DNA from: Maribacter sedimenticola
Lineage (GTDB): Bacteria; Bacteroidota; Bacteroidia; Flavobacteriales; Flavobacteriaceae
Length of the DNA: 64,000 bases
Direction: 5' to 3'
Assembly: GCF_900188415.1 (NCBI RefSeq)
Contig: NZ_FZNV01000009.1
Span: 51,176 to 115,175 of the forward strand
The position numbers and the translations under genes are program-made. Positions 18,980 through 28,604 of this stretch are shown one piece after another. The notes below the pieces were generated by a model, which did not search any database, was not told the DNA's origin, and was given only the letters and a program-made list of their open reading frames with translations. Positions within the stretch are counted from its first letter, which is position 1. Every line of letters starts with the position of its first letter.

Positions 18980-21481
18980 TTAATGCAATGCATCAATAAT
19001 TTCCTGTGGCAACAATACTTTATCCACAATATGTACTATACCATTGCTTGTCATTACATCTGCCGTAACTACATTACCGTTGACCTGTGTTTTATCCTGT
19101 ATTTGTACACCATTGCCTAAAATTGCAAATAGTGATTCTCCTTGTACACTTACAATTTCCTGATGGTCGGTAAGGTCGGTAGAGGCCACAGCAGCGCCTG
19201 CTACAACATGATAAGTAAGAAGTTGAGCCAACAAGGCTTTTTCCTCATCTGTATCAAAATCTTCTAAACTATTATAGCTAGCTCCTAAATCATTCAAAAA
19301 CGTGGCAAAAGCTTCGTTTGTTGGTGCAAAAACCGTAAAAGGCCCATCACTGCTCAAAGTTTCCACTAATCCGGCATCGGCTTGGATCAATGCGGCTACC
19401 AACGAGCTCAAGTCATCCACACTTTGTGCGGTCTCCACAATATTTGGTACTGATGGGGCAAGGGCGTCCAAAGCTGCTTGCGGTAACAAAACCTTATTTA
19501 TTACATGTACCACACCATTGCTGGCGGTAACATCCGCTATAGCTACATTGGCGTTCATTTCTGTTGCATCCATAATACTAACACCTCCATTTTCTAAAAC
19601 AATACCAATATTTTCACCTTGAAAGGTTTCTATCATTTGTCCATTGCTTAGACCTGTAGAGAATGCAGCTGCACCGGCAACTACATGATAGGTCAATATA
19701 GTAACCAATAATTCTTTTTCTTCATCGGTATCAAAATCCGAAAGGCTGTTATAATCATCTCCCAATGTCTCTAATAATGCTATAAATGCATCATTAGTTG
19801 GTGCAAAAACGGTAAATGGCCCTGTACCGTTTAATGTTTCCACTAAATTGGCATCGGCTTGTACTAAAGCATCCACCAATAAACTTAAGTCATCTGTTTC
19901 TACTGCTATTTCAACAATAGTCTTTAGACTCATGGCCGCTAGCATGTCCAAAACTTCCTGTGGTAATAAAACTTTGTCGATTACATGAACCACACCGTTG
20001 CTCGCTTCAACGTCTGCAAGGGCTACTGTAGCATTTGTTTCAGTAGCATCCATAATTTGTACGGCTCCTTCCATGAGGGATATGGTTACATTCTCACCCT
20101 GTACGGTTTCAATAGATTGTCCGTTGCTCAATCCGGTTGAGAAAGCTGCGGCACCGGCTACTACATGATAGGTCAGTACTTTGGTCAATAATGCTTTTTC
20201 TTCATCGGTATCAAAATCGGCTAGGCTATTGAAATCTTCTCCTAAAAGGTCCAATAACGCTACAAAAGCTGCATTGGTAGGTGCAAAAACCGTATAAGGT
20301 CCTTCGCCATTTAGGGTTTCGACTAGTCCGGCATCTGCCTGTACCAAGGCATCGACCAAAAGACTTAAGTCATCTGTAGCCACGGCGGTATCCACAATGG
20401 TTTTTAATTGTAAGGACACTACAAAATCAATTGCCGCTTGTGGCAACAATACTTTATCTATAGTATGGGCAACACCATTGGAAGCCATAATATCAACACC
20501 TGTAATATTGGCATTGGTGTCAGAGGCATCACCAATAACAAAAGTATCGCCCGAAGCAATTACTTCAATGCTGTTATCTGTATAAGCGGTAGCCACGGCA
20601 CCTTCTGATAAGTCGGTAGATAGTACCTTTACCGGGATTACATGGTATAGAAGAATATTCTTCAATAACGCAATTTCTTCTTCGGTATCAAAATCGTCAA
20701 GACTATTATAGTCGTCTCCCAATGCTTCCAATAATGCAACAAAAGCAACATCAGTAGGTGCAAATACGGTAAACGGACCTTCTGTACTTAGCGTTGCTGC
20801 TAAATCTGCTTTGATAACCGCTGCCTCTAAAAGTGATAATGGCTCCGTTGCTACTACTATATCCGTCAAAGTTCCATTTTCATTGGTCATGGAACCTTCG
20901 TTCAGCGCATCAATAATTGCTTTTGGTAAAATAACTTTGTCAATGACATGTACAACACCGTTACTCGCTTCCACATCGGCAATAACTACTTTTGCATTAA
21001 CCTCGGTTGCATCATCCAAAAATACGCCACCTTCCAAATCTATGGTAATATCCTCTCCTTGAACGGTAGTTACGGTCATGCCGTCCGTTAAATCTCCAGA
21101 TTTTGCAGCAACCCCTGCAACGACGTGGTAAGTTAATATGGTAGTTAAGAGTTCTCTTTCTTCGTCCGTGTCAAAATCTGATAAGGAATCAAAACCATCC
21201 AATTGGTTCAATAACGCGGTAAATGCATCGTTCGTAGGAGCAAAAACAGTAAACGGGCCAGTAGAACTTAAAGTGCCAACTAAGTCCGTCCCTTCAGAAT
21301 TATCGGCCGTTGTCAACGCGGTAACTAAAGAAGTAAGTGCTTCTTCGGCCTGAGCGGTTTCAACAATGGTTTTGGTTTCTACCATTGGGTCCTCATCATT
21401 ATCGTCATTATCACATGACCATATCATTACGGACAACGCGGCGAATAACATAAAATACTTAAATCGTAACATTTTTTTCAT
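18980..21481 (-). CDS. Surface lipoprotein with five tandem fasciclin (FAS1) domains
   Basis: An 833-residue protein, probably an outer-surface adhesin or matrix protein. The signal ends in M-I-W-S-C with the lipid Cys at 23, followed by D-N-D-D-N-D-E-D, the acidic stretch that in Bacteroidota marks lipoproteins for the cell surface. Five FAS1 domains lie at about 38-192, 203-353, 360-512, 520-672 and 680-831. Each has the H1 motif G-P-F-T-V-F-A-P-T-[ND]-x-A-F and the H2-like motif N-G-V-V-H-V-I-D-K-V-L-L-P. Domains 3 and 4 are nearly identical over long stretches, which points to recent duplication. FAS1 domains mediate adhesion; ligands are unknown. It is a single-gene unit with its own terminator and a long A+T-rich upstream region shared with mnmA. 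Confidence 0.93.
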   Translation of the reverse strand: MKKMLRFKYFMLFAALSVMIWSCDNDDNDEDPMVETKTIVETAQAEEALTSLVTALTTADNSEGTDLVGTLSSTGPFTVFAPTNDAFTALLNQLDGFDSLSDFDTDEERELLTTILTYHVVAGVAAKSGDLTDGMTVTTVQGEDITIDLEGGVFLDDATEVNAKVVIADVEASNGVVHVIDKVILPKAIIDALNEGSMTNENGTLTDIVVATEPLSLLEAAVIKADLAATLSTEGPFTVFAPTDVAFVALLEALGDDYNSLDDFDTEEEIALLKNILLYHVIPVKVLSTDLSEGAVATAYTDNSIEVIASGDTFVIGDASDTNANITGVDIMASNGVAHTIDKVLLPQAAIDFVVSLQLKTIVDTAVATDDLSLLVDALVQADAGLVETLNGEGPYTVFAPTNAAFVALLDLLGEDFNSLADFDTDEEKALLTKVLTYHVVAGAAAFSTGLSNGQSIETVQGENVTISLMEGAVQIMDATETNATVALADVEASNGVVHVIDKVLLPQEVLDMLAAMSLKTIVEIAVETDDLSLLVDALVQADANLVETLNGTGPFTVFAPTNDAFIALLETLGDDYNSLSDFDTDEEKELLVTILTYHVVAGAAAFSTGLSNGQMIETFQGENIGIVLENGGVSIMDATEMNANVAIADVTASNGVVHVINKVLLPQAALDALAPSVPNIVETAQSVDDLSSLVAALIQADAGLVETLSSDGPFTVFAPTNEAFATFLNDLGASYNSLEDFDTDEEKALLAQLLTYHVVAGAAVASTDLTDHQEIVSVQGESLFAILGNGVQIQDKTQVNGNVVTADVMTSNGIVHIVDKVLLPQEIIDALH
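19460..20410 (-). repeat. Direct repeat: fasciclin domains 3 and 4
   Basis: The coding segments for residues of about 358-512 and 518-672 are tandem copies of about 480 bases each. The proteins share L-K-T-I-V, then T-D-D-L-S-L-L-V-D-A-L-V-Q-A-D-A and Y-H-V-V-A-G-A-A-A-F-S-T-G-L, while third positions differ. The duplication is therefore recent but not brand new. Confidence 0.75.
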
Positions 21482-21769
21482 AGCGGTGTTTTAAATTGTT
21501 TAATTAATAAGTTGAATAAATAAACATAATATCTAAATCATTATTATAAATATTATTATTGTTGATGGTTTAAATGTACAATACAATTATTTTGTTTAAT
21601 TATATTTTATAAAAGTTTAACAAAATAATTTTAATGAAAAATGTTTTGTAATTGACAAAAGAAAAGCAATTGTAATCCTGAACCGTTCATATAGCGACAA
21701 ATTCATACGGTTGAAAAAAAAATGTGTTGAAATGAAATTTTGTAATTTTGTTACGACCAAGAAGATGAG
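21482..21769. other. 288-base A+T-rich divergent regulatory region
   Basis: It separates the leftward fasciclin gene from the rightward mnmA gene and is very A+T rich. Apart from the mnmA -7 box at its right end I see no defined element. An unusually long fasciclin leader or an upstream activating region would fit here. Confidence 0.4.
21743..21750 (+). promoter_or_regulatory. Candidate -7 box of mnmA
   Basis: TAATTTTG matches TAnnTTTG and lies 19 bases before the ATG. The nearest TTG elements (21711 and 21727) are at spacings of 29 and 13 bases, outside the usual range. Confidence 0.45.
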
Positions 21770-22960
21770 ATGAAAAAAGTAGTTATAGGACTTTCTGGCG
21801 GAGTGGATTCCAGTGTGGCGGCATACCTTTTAAAGGAGCATGGGTATGATGTTATTGGCCTGTTCATGAAGAATTGGCACGATGACTCTGTAACAATATC
21901 AGAGGAATGTCCGTGGTTAGAAGATAGTAACGATGCGTTGATCGTTGCGGAAAAATTGGGAATTCCTTTTCAGACCGTTGATTTGAGCGCTGAGTATAAG
22001 GAGCGTATAGTAGATTATATGTTCAGGGAATACGAGATGGGCAGGACCCCAAATCCTGATGTATTATGTAATAGGGAAATAAAATTCGATGTTTTTTTAA
22101 AGATAGCCCTACAATTAGGAGCTGATTACGTGGCAACCGGTCACTATTGCAGAAAAGGAACTTTGTTAAACGCAGATGGAAGCAAGACCTATCAATTATT
22201 GGCAGGCAAGGATGGAAATAAAGATCAGTCTTATTTTTTGTGTCAATTGTCTCAAGAGCAATTGTCCAGGACCTTATTCCCCATTGGTGAATTGACGAAA
22301 CCAGAAGTACGCGAAATTGCGGCGAAAATGGACTTGATCACTGCAGATAAAAAAGATTCCCAAGGTCTATGTTTTATTGGAAAAGTAAGACTACCGGAAT
22401 TTTTACAGCAACAATTGAAACCTAGAAAAGGCAAAATAGTTGAAGTTCCTGCTCAATGGGATAATTATGCACAGGATGTACCCGTTTTTACCGATGTTCA
22501 ATCAGAGTTGAAATTTTATGCTGAAAAACATGTGTATAAAATTACGGATGGTAAGATTGTAGGGGAACACCAAGGTGCGCATTATTTCACCAAGGGGCAG
22601 CGTAAAGGATTGCAGGTTGGTGGCACCAAGGAACCTTTATTTGTAATAGATACCGATGTTAAGGACAATATTATTTATACGGGTCAGGGAAAATCGCATC
22701 CTGGATTGTATAGGAGGACCTTATTTGTTAAAGATGCGGAAATTCATTGGGTACGGCCAGATTTGGCATTGCAGATCGATGAAAGTCTACCTGTAAAAGC
22801 ACGAATTCGCTATCGTCAGGAATTACAGGATGCAAGACTTTATAAAGTAAATGGCGGTATGTATGTAGATTTTAAAGAGCAGCAATCCGCAATTACTGAA
22901 GGTCAATTTGTAGCTTGGTATCTAGAAGATGACCTTATTGGTTCTGGAGTGATCTCTTAA
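21770..22960 (+). CDS. mnmA: tRNA-specific 2-thiouridylase MnmA
   Basis: MnmA installs the 2-thio group on the wobble uridine (U34) of Lys, Glu and Gln tRNAs, using ATP and sulfur relayed by a cysteine desulfurase. The 396 residues show the PP-loop [10 protein letters not shown] at the N-terminus, the catalytic Cys100 in N-P-D-V-L-C-N, and the second catalytic Cys201 in Q-G-L-C-F-I-G. The middle part has V-A-T-G-H-Y and [12 protein letters not shown], which position the tRNA and ATP. The C-terminal beta domain is present. Nothing is unusual about it. A flavin oxidoreductase gene follows in the same direction after 45 bases. Confidence 0.96.
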   Translation: MKKVVIGLSGGVDSSVAAYLLKEHGYDVIGLFMKNWHDDSVTISEECPWLEDSNDALIVAEKLGIPFQTVDLSAEYKERIVDYMFREYEMGRTPNPDVLCNREIKFDVFLKIALQLGADYVATGHYCRKGTLLNADGSKTYQLLAGKDGNKDQSYFLCQLSQEQLSRTLFPIGELTKPEVREIAAKMDLITADKKDSQGLCFIGKVRLPEFLQQQLKPRKGKIVEVPAQWDNYAQDVPVFTDVQSELKFYAEKHVYKITDGKIVGEHQGAHYFTKGQRKGLQVGGTKEPLFVIDTDVKDNIIYTGQGKSHPGLYRRTLFVKDAEIHWVRPDLALQIDESLPVKARIRYRQELQDARLYKVNGGMYVDFKEQQSAITEGQFVAWYLEDDLIGSGVIS

Positions 22961-23005
22961 TAATTTTAGGATATATTGTTCCTTTGCTTGCATCCATATA
23001 TTGTT

Positions 23006-23950
23006 ATGATACAAAATAAAATAACCCAACTTTTCAAAATAGCGTATCCTATAGTGCAAGGTGGTATGGTATGGACCAGTGGTTGGAGATTGGCCAGTGC
23101 GGTATCTACCCATGGTGGTTTAGGAGTCATAGGTGCGGGCAGTATGTACCCGGAAGTTCTACGGGAACATATTCAAAAGTGTAAAAGTGCAACGGATAAG
23201 CCGTTTGGTGTTAATATACCCATGCTGTATCCGGATATTGGCCAGCTAATGGATATTGTTGTGGAGGAAGATGTAAAAATCGTTTTTACATCTGCAGGAA
23301 ATCCAAAAACATGGACCGGTTTTTTACAGGAAAGGGGCATTAAGGTGGTACATGTGGTCAGTAGTCTAAAATTTGCACTTAAGGCTCAAGATGCCGGTGT
23401 AGACGCAATCGTTGCGGAAGGCTTTGAGGCTGGGGGGCATAATGGTCGTGATGAAACGACCACAATGGTTTTGATACCTGCTTTACGAGAAAAAATTTCA
23501 GTGCCTTTAATTGCCGCAGGCGGAATTGCAACGGGCAGTGCAATGTTGGCCGCCATGGTGCTAGGTGCAGATGGCGTACAGATAGGAAGTAGGTTTGTTG
23601 CAAGCAGTGAAGCATCCAACCATATAAATTTTAAGGAAGCGGTAGTAAATGCTAAGGAAGGCGATACCCATTTGACCTTAAAGGAATTGGCTCCGGTTAG
23701 ATTGATAAAGAATAAGTTTTATCATGAAGTCCAAAGTGCATATGCCAAAGGAGCTTCTGTAGTTGAACTAAAAAACCTTCTTGGTAGGGGTAGGGCTAAA
23801 AAAGGAATGTTTTTGGGTGATTTAGATGATGGAGAGCTGGAAATAGGTCAGGTATCTGCATTGATACATGACATAAAACCAGCTGCCCAAATTATTGATG
23901 AGATCATGAACGAGTTTCATGCAAGAAAAAAAGCAATATCCGGTTTGTAA
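23006..23950 (+). CDS. Nitronate monooxygenase / FabK-like FMN-dependent TIM-barrel oxidoreductase
   Basis: A 314-residue flavoprotein of the 2-nitropropane dioxygenase fold. The start at MIQNKITQLFKIAYPIVQGG matches the family N-terminus; an ATG ten codons upstream is unlikely. Seen motifs are P-I-V-Q-G-G-M-V-W, G-L-G-V-I-G-A-G-S-M, F-G-V-N-I-P-M, the active-site segment E-G-F-E-A-G-G-H-N-G-R (His near residue 147), and the FMN-phosphate site A-A-G-G-I-A-T-G then G-A-D-G-V-Q-I-G-S-R-F. The family includes nitronate-detoxifying enzymes and the enoyl-ACP reductase FabK, and the sequence alone does not settle which. It ends one base before the opposing dehydrogenase gene. Confidence 0.85.
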   Translation: MIQNKITQLFKIAYPIVQGGMVWTSGWRLASAVSTHGGLGVIGAGSMYPEVLREHIQKCKSATDKPFGVNIPMLYPDIGQLMDIVVEEDVKIVFTSAGNPKTWTGFLQERGIKVVHVVSSLKFALKAQDAGVDAIVAEGFEAGGHNGRDETTTMVLIPALREKISVPLIAAGGIATGSAMLAAMVLGADGVQIGSRFVASSEASNHINFKEAVVNAKEGDTHLTLKELAPVRLIKNKFYHEVQSAYAKGASVVELKNLLGRGRAKKGMFLGDLDDGELEIGQVSALIHDIKPAAQIIDEIMNEFHARKKAISGL

Positions 23951-23951
23951 C

Positions 23952-26900
23952 CTAGACTCCTTCTGCTACTTCCGCTGCTTTCTCATTTTTTAAACTTCCC
24001 AGATACTCCATAAGATCACGCAGTTCCCGTCTAGAGATCATGCGCCCCATAGCTGGCATTGCGGACATGGAGTTTTCTCTTTTTTTGATGCGCTGTAATG
24101 GTATTTCCAAAGGCTCGGCCTCAGAAGTTTTTAGTAAAAGATCATGTTTGCGTTCCTCTATTAAAACACCTTGTACTTTTTGGCCATCCGTTAAGGTCAA
24201 TGTCACCGAACCATACCCTGGGGCAAGGCGTGCACTGGGTTCTATTAAGGCTTCCAAAAGTTGTTCCCTTGTCAATACATTGGCTATATTGTCCAATGCG
24301 GGTCCAACTTCACCACCTGAACCGTTTACAGCATGGCAACGTACACATTGAGCGGTTGGGTTACCGTTAAATACATTTCTGCCGGCCCACCAATTACCAC
24401 CGTGCAAGGTTTCTTGAAAAGAATCTGCTGAATATCCTGCTTGTTTAAGTTTGTCTAATTGAGCAATCAACTTAGGATTTTCAGTGGCTTTGACAGATTC
24501 CATTAAATCTAGCATAATCCCTTGTTTTAATTGGTCTTTACTAGCCTTGTCGATAAGGCTTGCCAAAATAGCGTTGCTGTTTTCTACAGGAAGATCTCCC
24601 AATACATCTAGCATACGTTGTTGTTCAGAAACGGAACCTTTTCTAAAAATAGGACCTACTATAGCAGGCAATTTTTCCTTTGGTAGGTTTAATTTTGCCA
24701 ATAGACCAACCGCTGCCGTTCTAACTTGTTCATTGGCATCCTGCATTCCCGTTTCCATAATGTTCTCCATATTTTCATACCCAAGATTACCTAATGTGTT
24801 AAGTACCGTAGCCCTAACTTCTGGAGACCGGTTATATCTGAAAATCCTATACAAGTCAGTGTTGTAGGATTGTATGCCTAGTTCACTAATGGTTTTGGAA
24901 ATGCCTATCAAGATTTCAGGATTACTGTCTTTAAGGAAAAAAGGAATATCCTTTTCTATTTTTTGTTGCAACTGATTGCCTTCCCTAACAATTTCACCCC
25001 GGTATCTTCCATCAACACGGTCCAAAACGGAAGGCTTGTTCCATGTGCCAAGAGCTGATAGGGCCTCTCCACGTAAAATATTGGATACATCTTTTCTTTT
25101 TGCAAAATTGACCAAGAGTTCCAACTCCTTTTCGCCACCAACTCGTAATGCGGCATTAATGGCCCTTCTTACCAATGGTTCAGATGTATATTTTTTGTTT
25201 TCAAGAATTCCTGCCAATGCTGGTAGCGCCTCTTCAATAGAGAGGTCGTCATTGATGGCCCTAGCTGTTTCCGTAACAATGTACTCATCTTTATCAGATA
25301 GGAAAACCGCTATATTTGGGTCCTGTAATTTTCTCAGTACCAGAACTGCGGCAATCCGTAAGCTTCTGTTTTCGTTATTCGCAAGAGCTAAAAGTGGTTC
25401 TGCCTTGCCAATTCTTGATAATGCCAGAACGGCCGCATGGCGTAAGTAAATATCCTTATCGTTGTTTTGGACGATCATTTCCAATAACGGCTCTACGGCA
25501 TTCTCATACTTTAAGCGTCCCAAAGCTTGGGCCGCATAGAATTTAACCCTATCGTTTTCATGCTTTGTAAGGTTAATTAAACTATCCGCTGCATTTTCAT
25601 AACGAATATCGCCTAGAACCTTAGCGGTCTGGGCTATGATTTCCGGGTCTCCGTCGTTCAGTAATGCTAGTAACGGTTTTGCGTCATCCTTATCGTTTGC
25701 TGCAATTTGGCCAATGCCCCAAATAGCATGTATTCGTGCAAACTGATTATCGTTTTCCGTAATAACCTTTTTTAATGCGCGGTAGCCCCAAAATGTTCTC
25801 CTGGCCAACTCAAATTGTGCTTTTTGACGAATTCTCATATCCGGATACGCCAATAATTGCACCAAATTATCAGCATCATCGTCCTTGTAATTATGGGTCA
25901 TTAAGCGTTGGGTCTCTAAGCGTTCCTGTTCCAGGTCATTGCTATCTTCCGTAACGTCAAGTTTCCATACGCGTCCAAAATCCTTACTTCCCCAGCCATT
26001 AATCCAATCTGCAAGATATAAGGCCCCGTCTGGACCAAAGTCAATACCTGTAGGTAATATTCCGTTTAGGATAGACTCATCCGTGTTAAGTTCAAACGAT
26101 GCACCTTTTGGTTTTAGGTCAAAGGACCATATATGGGAACGTGTAGGGTCACCCACAAATTCCACCAAAAAGAATCTATTTAACCATTTTTTGCCCAAAG
26201 CCGTACCGGGATTATACCTCATACCGGTTGGGCCATTGTGAAAATTCTGTATGGGTGGTATTATGTATGCGGCCTGTCCTTCCCAACGTGGCGTAAACAA
26301 TTTTTCATCCATCCAAACATTATAACCATTATTCTTGGGGTCTGTATATTTACCATATTGCCAATTTGCCCTCCAACCGGCATCCGATCCCTCAACAATA
26401 TGGACCAAGCGCTCGCTTTCGCCTTTATGGTCACCGTCGTTGTCAGAAGAGATTATATTGCCATAGGCATCAAAAACAAATTCATGGGTATTGCGCAATC
26501 CGTGTGCAAATACTTCAAAATCGGTACCATCCGGATTACTTCTTACTATGACACCTTCATTTGGGTATTTATGGTTTTCGCCATCAACAGTGGTAATATT
26601 AGCACCTATATCGCCAATGCCCCAGTAAATTTTTCCATCAGGACCTTCAATGGCACCGGACATACCGTGTCCACCAAATCCTATATGAACTGCAAAACCT
26701 TCTGCAATGCTGGTTTTTTCATCCAGTATTTTATCGCCGTTGGTGTCCCTAAGGCGGTACATTCCCGGACCAATACCTACAAATATATCTTCGTCCCTAA
26801 CCAATAACGCCCCTGCTTGGTCATTGATTTCATCATTGAAATCATTTAGGATTTGGGTAGATATGTCCGCAATGCCATCATTGTCCGTATCTTCTAGCAT

Positions 26901-27380
26901 CCAAACTTCATCTTTTTCTACGGCAAGATCTCTCCAATCATGGATACTGTCATTGTTCAAATCTGGGAACCACTGGTTTTCCATACTGAGTTCAGGTGCA
27001 AATTTTCTATGAAGAAAAGCTCTTCTGTCCTCCACGGTTTCAAATGAAATGGACTCTGTCATCCAGTCCCTATGCCCACGGATATCAAATTCAGAGTTTT
27101 TATTTCTATTCGATCTTGTTAAATATACTTTTCCTTCATTGTCAATGTCCATCGCAATAGGGTCCGGTGCCAAGGAATCGGAAGCCCATAAACTAAGGTT
27201 TAAGCCATCTGCAACAGTTGCCGATATACTTTTCCTTGCCAATTCAACGGCCTCTAACAACGCCGTGCTGTCTTTTTGAATGACCAAAGGAATTTCCTTT
27301 GGTTTTTTAGGTTCACAAGATGATAGGGCAATTAAAAATAGGGGAAGTATTCCTAAAAGGAATTTTTTGAAAAATGTCAT
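23952..27380 (-). CDS. Lipoprotein: sugar-dehydrogenase-like propeller, HEAT repeats and c-type cytochrome domain
   Basis: This 1142-residue protein has the lipobox A-L-S-S-C at 18-22. Residues of about 50-475 match the putative membrane-bound dehydrogenase domain known from Pirellula/Verrucomicrobium (TIGR02604-like), a six-bladed propeller related to soluble glucose/sorbosone dehydrogenases. Supporting segments are H-G-L-R-N-T-H-E-F-V-F-D at about 293-304, G-I-D-F-G-P-D-G-A-L-Y-L-A-D-W and calcium-type loops D-T-D-N-D-G-I-A-D at 164-172. Residues of about 500-960 are HEAT repeats. Residues of about 990-1130 form a heme domain with C-V-R-C-H at 1012-1016 and a likely distal Met near 1108. 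It probably oxidises a sugar or sugar derivative outside the cell and passes electrons to the heme. It is divergent from the DUF1080 gene. Confidence 0.85.
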   Translation of the reverse strand: MTFFKKFLLGILPLFLIALSSCEPKKPKEIPLVIQKDSTALLEAVELARKSISATVADGLNLSLWASDSLAPDPIAMDIDNEGKVYLTRSNRNKNSEFDIRGHRDWMTESISFETVEDRRAFLHRKFAPELSMENQWFPDLNNDSIHDWRDLAVEKDEVWMLEDTDNDGIADISTQILNDFNDEINDQAGALLVRDEDIFVGIGPGMYRLRDTNGDKILDEKTSIAEGFAVHIGFGGHGMSGAIEGPDGKIYWGIGDIGANITTVDGENHKYPNEGVIVRSNPDGTDFEVFAHGLRNTHEFVFDAYGNIISSDNDGDHKGESERLVHIVEGSDAGWRANWQYGKYTDPKNNGYNVWMDEKLFTPRWEGQAAYIIPPIQNFHNGPTGMRYNPGTALGKKWLNRFFLVEFVGDPTRSHIWSFDLKPKGASFELNTDESILNGILPTGIDFGPDGALYLADWINGWGSKDFGRVWKLDVTEDSNDLEQERLETQRLMTHNYKDDDADNLVQLLAYPDMRIRQKAQFELARRTFWGYRALKKVITENDNQFARIHAIWGIGQIAANDKDDAKPLLALLNDGDPEIIAQTAKVLGDIRYENAADSLINLTKHENDRVKFYAAQALGRLKYENAVEPLLEMIVQNNDKDIYLRHAAVLALSRIGKAEPLLALANNENRSLRIAAVLVLRKLQDPNIAVFLSDKDEYIVTETARAINDDLSIEEALPALAGILENKKYTSEPLVRRAINAALRVGGEKELELLVNFAKRKDVSNILRGEALSALGTWNKPSVLDRVDGRYRGEIVREGNQLQQKIEKDIPFFLKDSNPEILIGISKTISELGIQSYNTDLYRIFRYNRSPEVRATVLNTLGNLGYENMENIMETGMQDANEQVRTAAVGLLAKLNLPKEKLPAIVGPIFRKGSVSEQQRMLDVLGDLPVENSNAILASLIDKASKDQLKQGIMLDLMESVKATENPKLIAQLDKLKQAGYSADSFQETLHGGNWWAGRNVFNGNPTAQCVRCHAVNGSGGEVGPALDNIANVLTREQLLEALIEPSARLAPGYGSVTLTLTDGQKVQGVLIEERKHDLLLKTSEAEPLEIPLQRIKKRENSMSAMPAMGRMISRRELRDLMEYLGSLKNEKAAEVAEGV

Positions 27381-27515
27381 TATGATGTTTCGTTGATATG
27401 AACTTTAAATGTAACAAATTATGCAGATAATCAATAATGAAATTTGCGTTAGGTTAAATTAATAACATCATATTACAATGGTGTATATTTTTTTAATTTA
27501 TCATTATTTAGTGCG

Positions 27516-27529
27516 CTGTTTGGAAACAG
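27516..27529. promoter_or_regulatory. Candidate operator palindrome over the DUF1080 -33 box
   Basis: CTGTTT-GG-AAACAG is a perfect six-base inverted repeat with a two-base spacer. It covers the TTTG at 27519-27522, so a bound regulator would block the promoter. The regulator is not identified. Confidence 0.4.
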
Positions 27530-27553
27530 TGTTTAAAAGTTGAATTATATTTG
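27519..27553 (+). promoter_or_regulatory. Promoter of the DUF1080 gene (TTTG-N23-TATATTTG)
   Basis: TTTG at 27519-27522 and TATATTTG at 27546-27553 both match the Bacteroidota consensus, with a 23-base spacer. The predicted leader is about 20 bases before the ATG at 27579. Confidence 0.7.
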
Positions 27554-27578
27554 AAACTACTCAAAAAAACTCAAAACA

Positions 27579-28517
27579 ATGAATACGATTAAAACAACCT
27601 TGCTTCTTCTCATGATTGTAATGTTAAATGCTACGGTAGCAAAGGCACAAGAAGGGCATCCCTTGGAAGGAAAATGGAATTTGACCATTAATCAAGAAGG
27701 TAAGGAATTGCCATCATGGCTTGAAATTAGACATTCTGGCAACAGTAGATTAATAGGTAGGTTTACCTATGCTTTTGGTAGCGCAAGGCCCATTGCGGAA
27801 ATAAAAAAATATGGGGAAATATTTTCTTTTGAAATTCCGCCTCAGTGGGAGCCAGGGGCATCTAATATGGTATTTGAAGGAAAATTGGATGACGAAACCT
27901 TAAAAGGTACTATGGTGTATGTAGATGGAAAAAAGTATGAATGGAGCGCTGTTAAAGCGCCAAATTTGCCTTTTTATGATAATGTCCAGGAAGGCAAAGC
28001 GGTTAAGCTTTTTAATGGTAAGAATTTAGATGGATGGAAAGTGATAGAAGGTAATCAATGGAAGGTGGTCAATGGAATTTTAACAAGTTCACAATCCGGG
28101 GTTAATTTAATCTCTGAACAAAAGTTCAAGGATTTTAAATTAAAGGCAGAATTTAGATATCCAGAAGGTAGCAATAGTGGTCTATATCTAAGAGGGCGTT
28201 ATGAAGTGCAAATTGCGGATAATATTGGTTTGGAGGCTTCCTCTATTTATTTTGGGGGTATTTATGGCCTTATATCGCCAAATATGAACATGGCAAAAAA
28301 AGCAGGGGAGTGGCAAACCTATGAAATTACATTAATTGGTAGAAGGGTCACTATAGTTGCTAATGGTAAGACTATTATATCCAATCAGAATATTGATGGG
28401 ATGACGGGGGGCGCATTGGACAATAAAGAGGACGAGGCAGGTCCGATTATGATACAAGGTGATCATGGCCCTGTTGAGTTCAAGACCTTGGAAATAACTC
28501 CGCTAAGCAAGGGATGA
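27579..28517 (+). CDS. Exported DUF1080 (3-keto-glycoside hydrolase/lyase family) protein
   Basis: A 312-residue protein with a signal peptide ending V-A-K-A-Q. Residues of about 30-125 form a small beta domain (G-K-W-N-L-T-I-N...). Residues of about 140-310 are the DUF1080 concanavalin-like jelly roll, with L-F-N-G-K-N-L-D-G-W-K-V near 147-157, E-F-R-Y-P-E-G-S-N-S-G-L-Y-L-R-G-R-Y-E near 193-211, and the closing Q-G-D-H-G-P-V-E-F-K. Characterised DUF1080 members cleave 3-keto-glycosides. Here the partners would be the divergent cytochrome-linked dehydrogenase and the nearby Gfo/Idh/MocA protein; the pairing is inference from position. It is a single-gene unit between its own promoter and a strong terminator. 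Confidence 0.88.
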   Translation: MNTIKTTLLLLMIVMLNATVAKAQEGHPLEGKWNLTINQEGKELPSWLEIRHSGNSRLIGRFTYAFGSARPIAEIKKYGEIFSFEIPPQWEPGASNMVFEGKLDDETLKGTMVYVDGKKYEWSAVKAPNLPFYDNVQEGKAVKLFNGKNLDGWKVIEGNQWKVVNGILTSSQSGVNLISEQKFKDFKLKAEFRYPEGSNSGLYLRGRYEVQIADNIGLEASSIYFGGIYGLISPNMNMAKKAGEWQTYEITLIGRRVTIVANGKTIISNQNIDGMTGGALDNKEDEAGPIMIQGDHGPVEFKTLEITPLSKG

Positions 28518-28530
28518 TAGTTGATTAACC

Positions 28531-28569
28531 TAACTAAAAAAGTCTCCTTTAAGGAGACTTTTTTAGTTA
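28531..28569. terminator. Bidirectional terminator with 17-base perfect arms
   Basis: TAACTAAAAAAGTCTCC and its exact reverse complement flank a five-base loop, giving T-runs on both strands. It lies between the convergent DUF1080 and DUF2007-like genes. Confidence 0.92.
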
Positions 28570-28604
28570 ACATTTTGCCCATTACAGTAAGTTTTATGCT
28601 ATTT

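Noticed and set aside
23006..23950. Naming the flavin TIM-barrel gene fabK
   Set aside because: The motifs fit both nitronate monooxygenase and FabK branches, and there is no fatty-acid synthesis context.
26238..26807. 189-codon plus-strand frame within the large dehydrogenase gene
   Set aside because: It is antisense to strongly conserved propeller sequence and has no recognisable domain or promoter.
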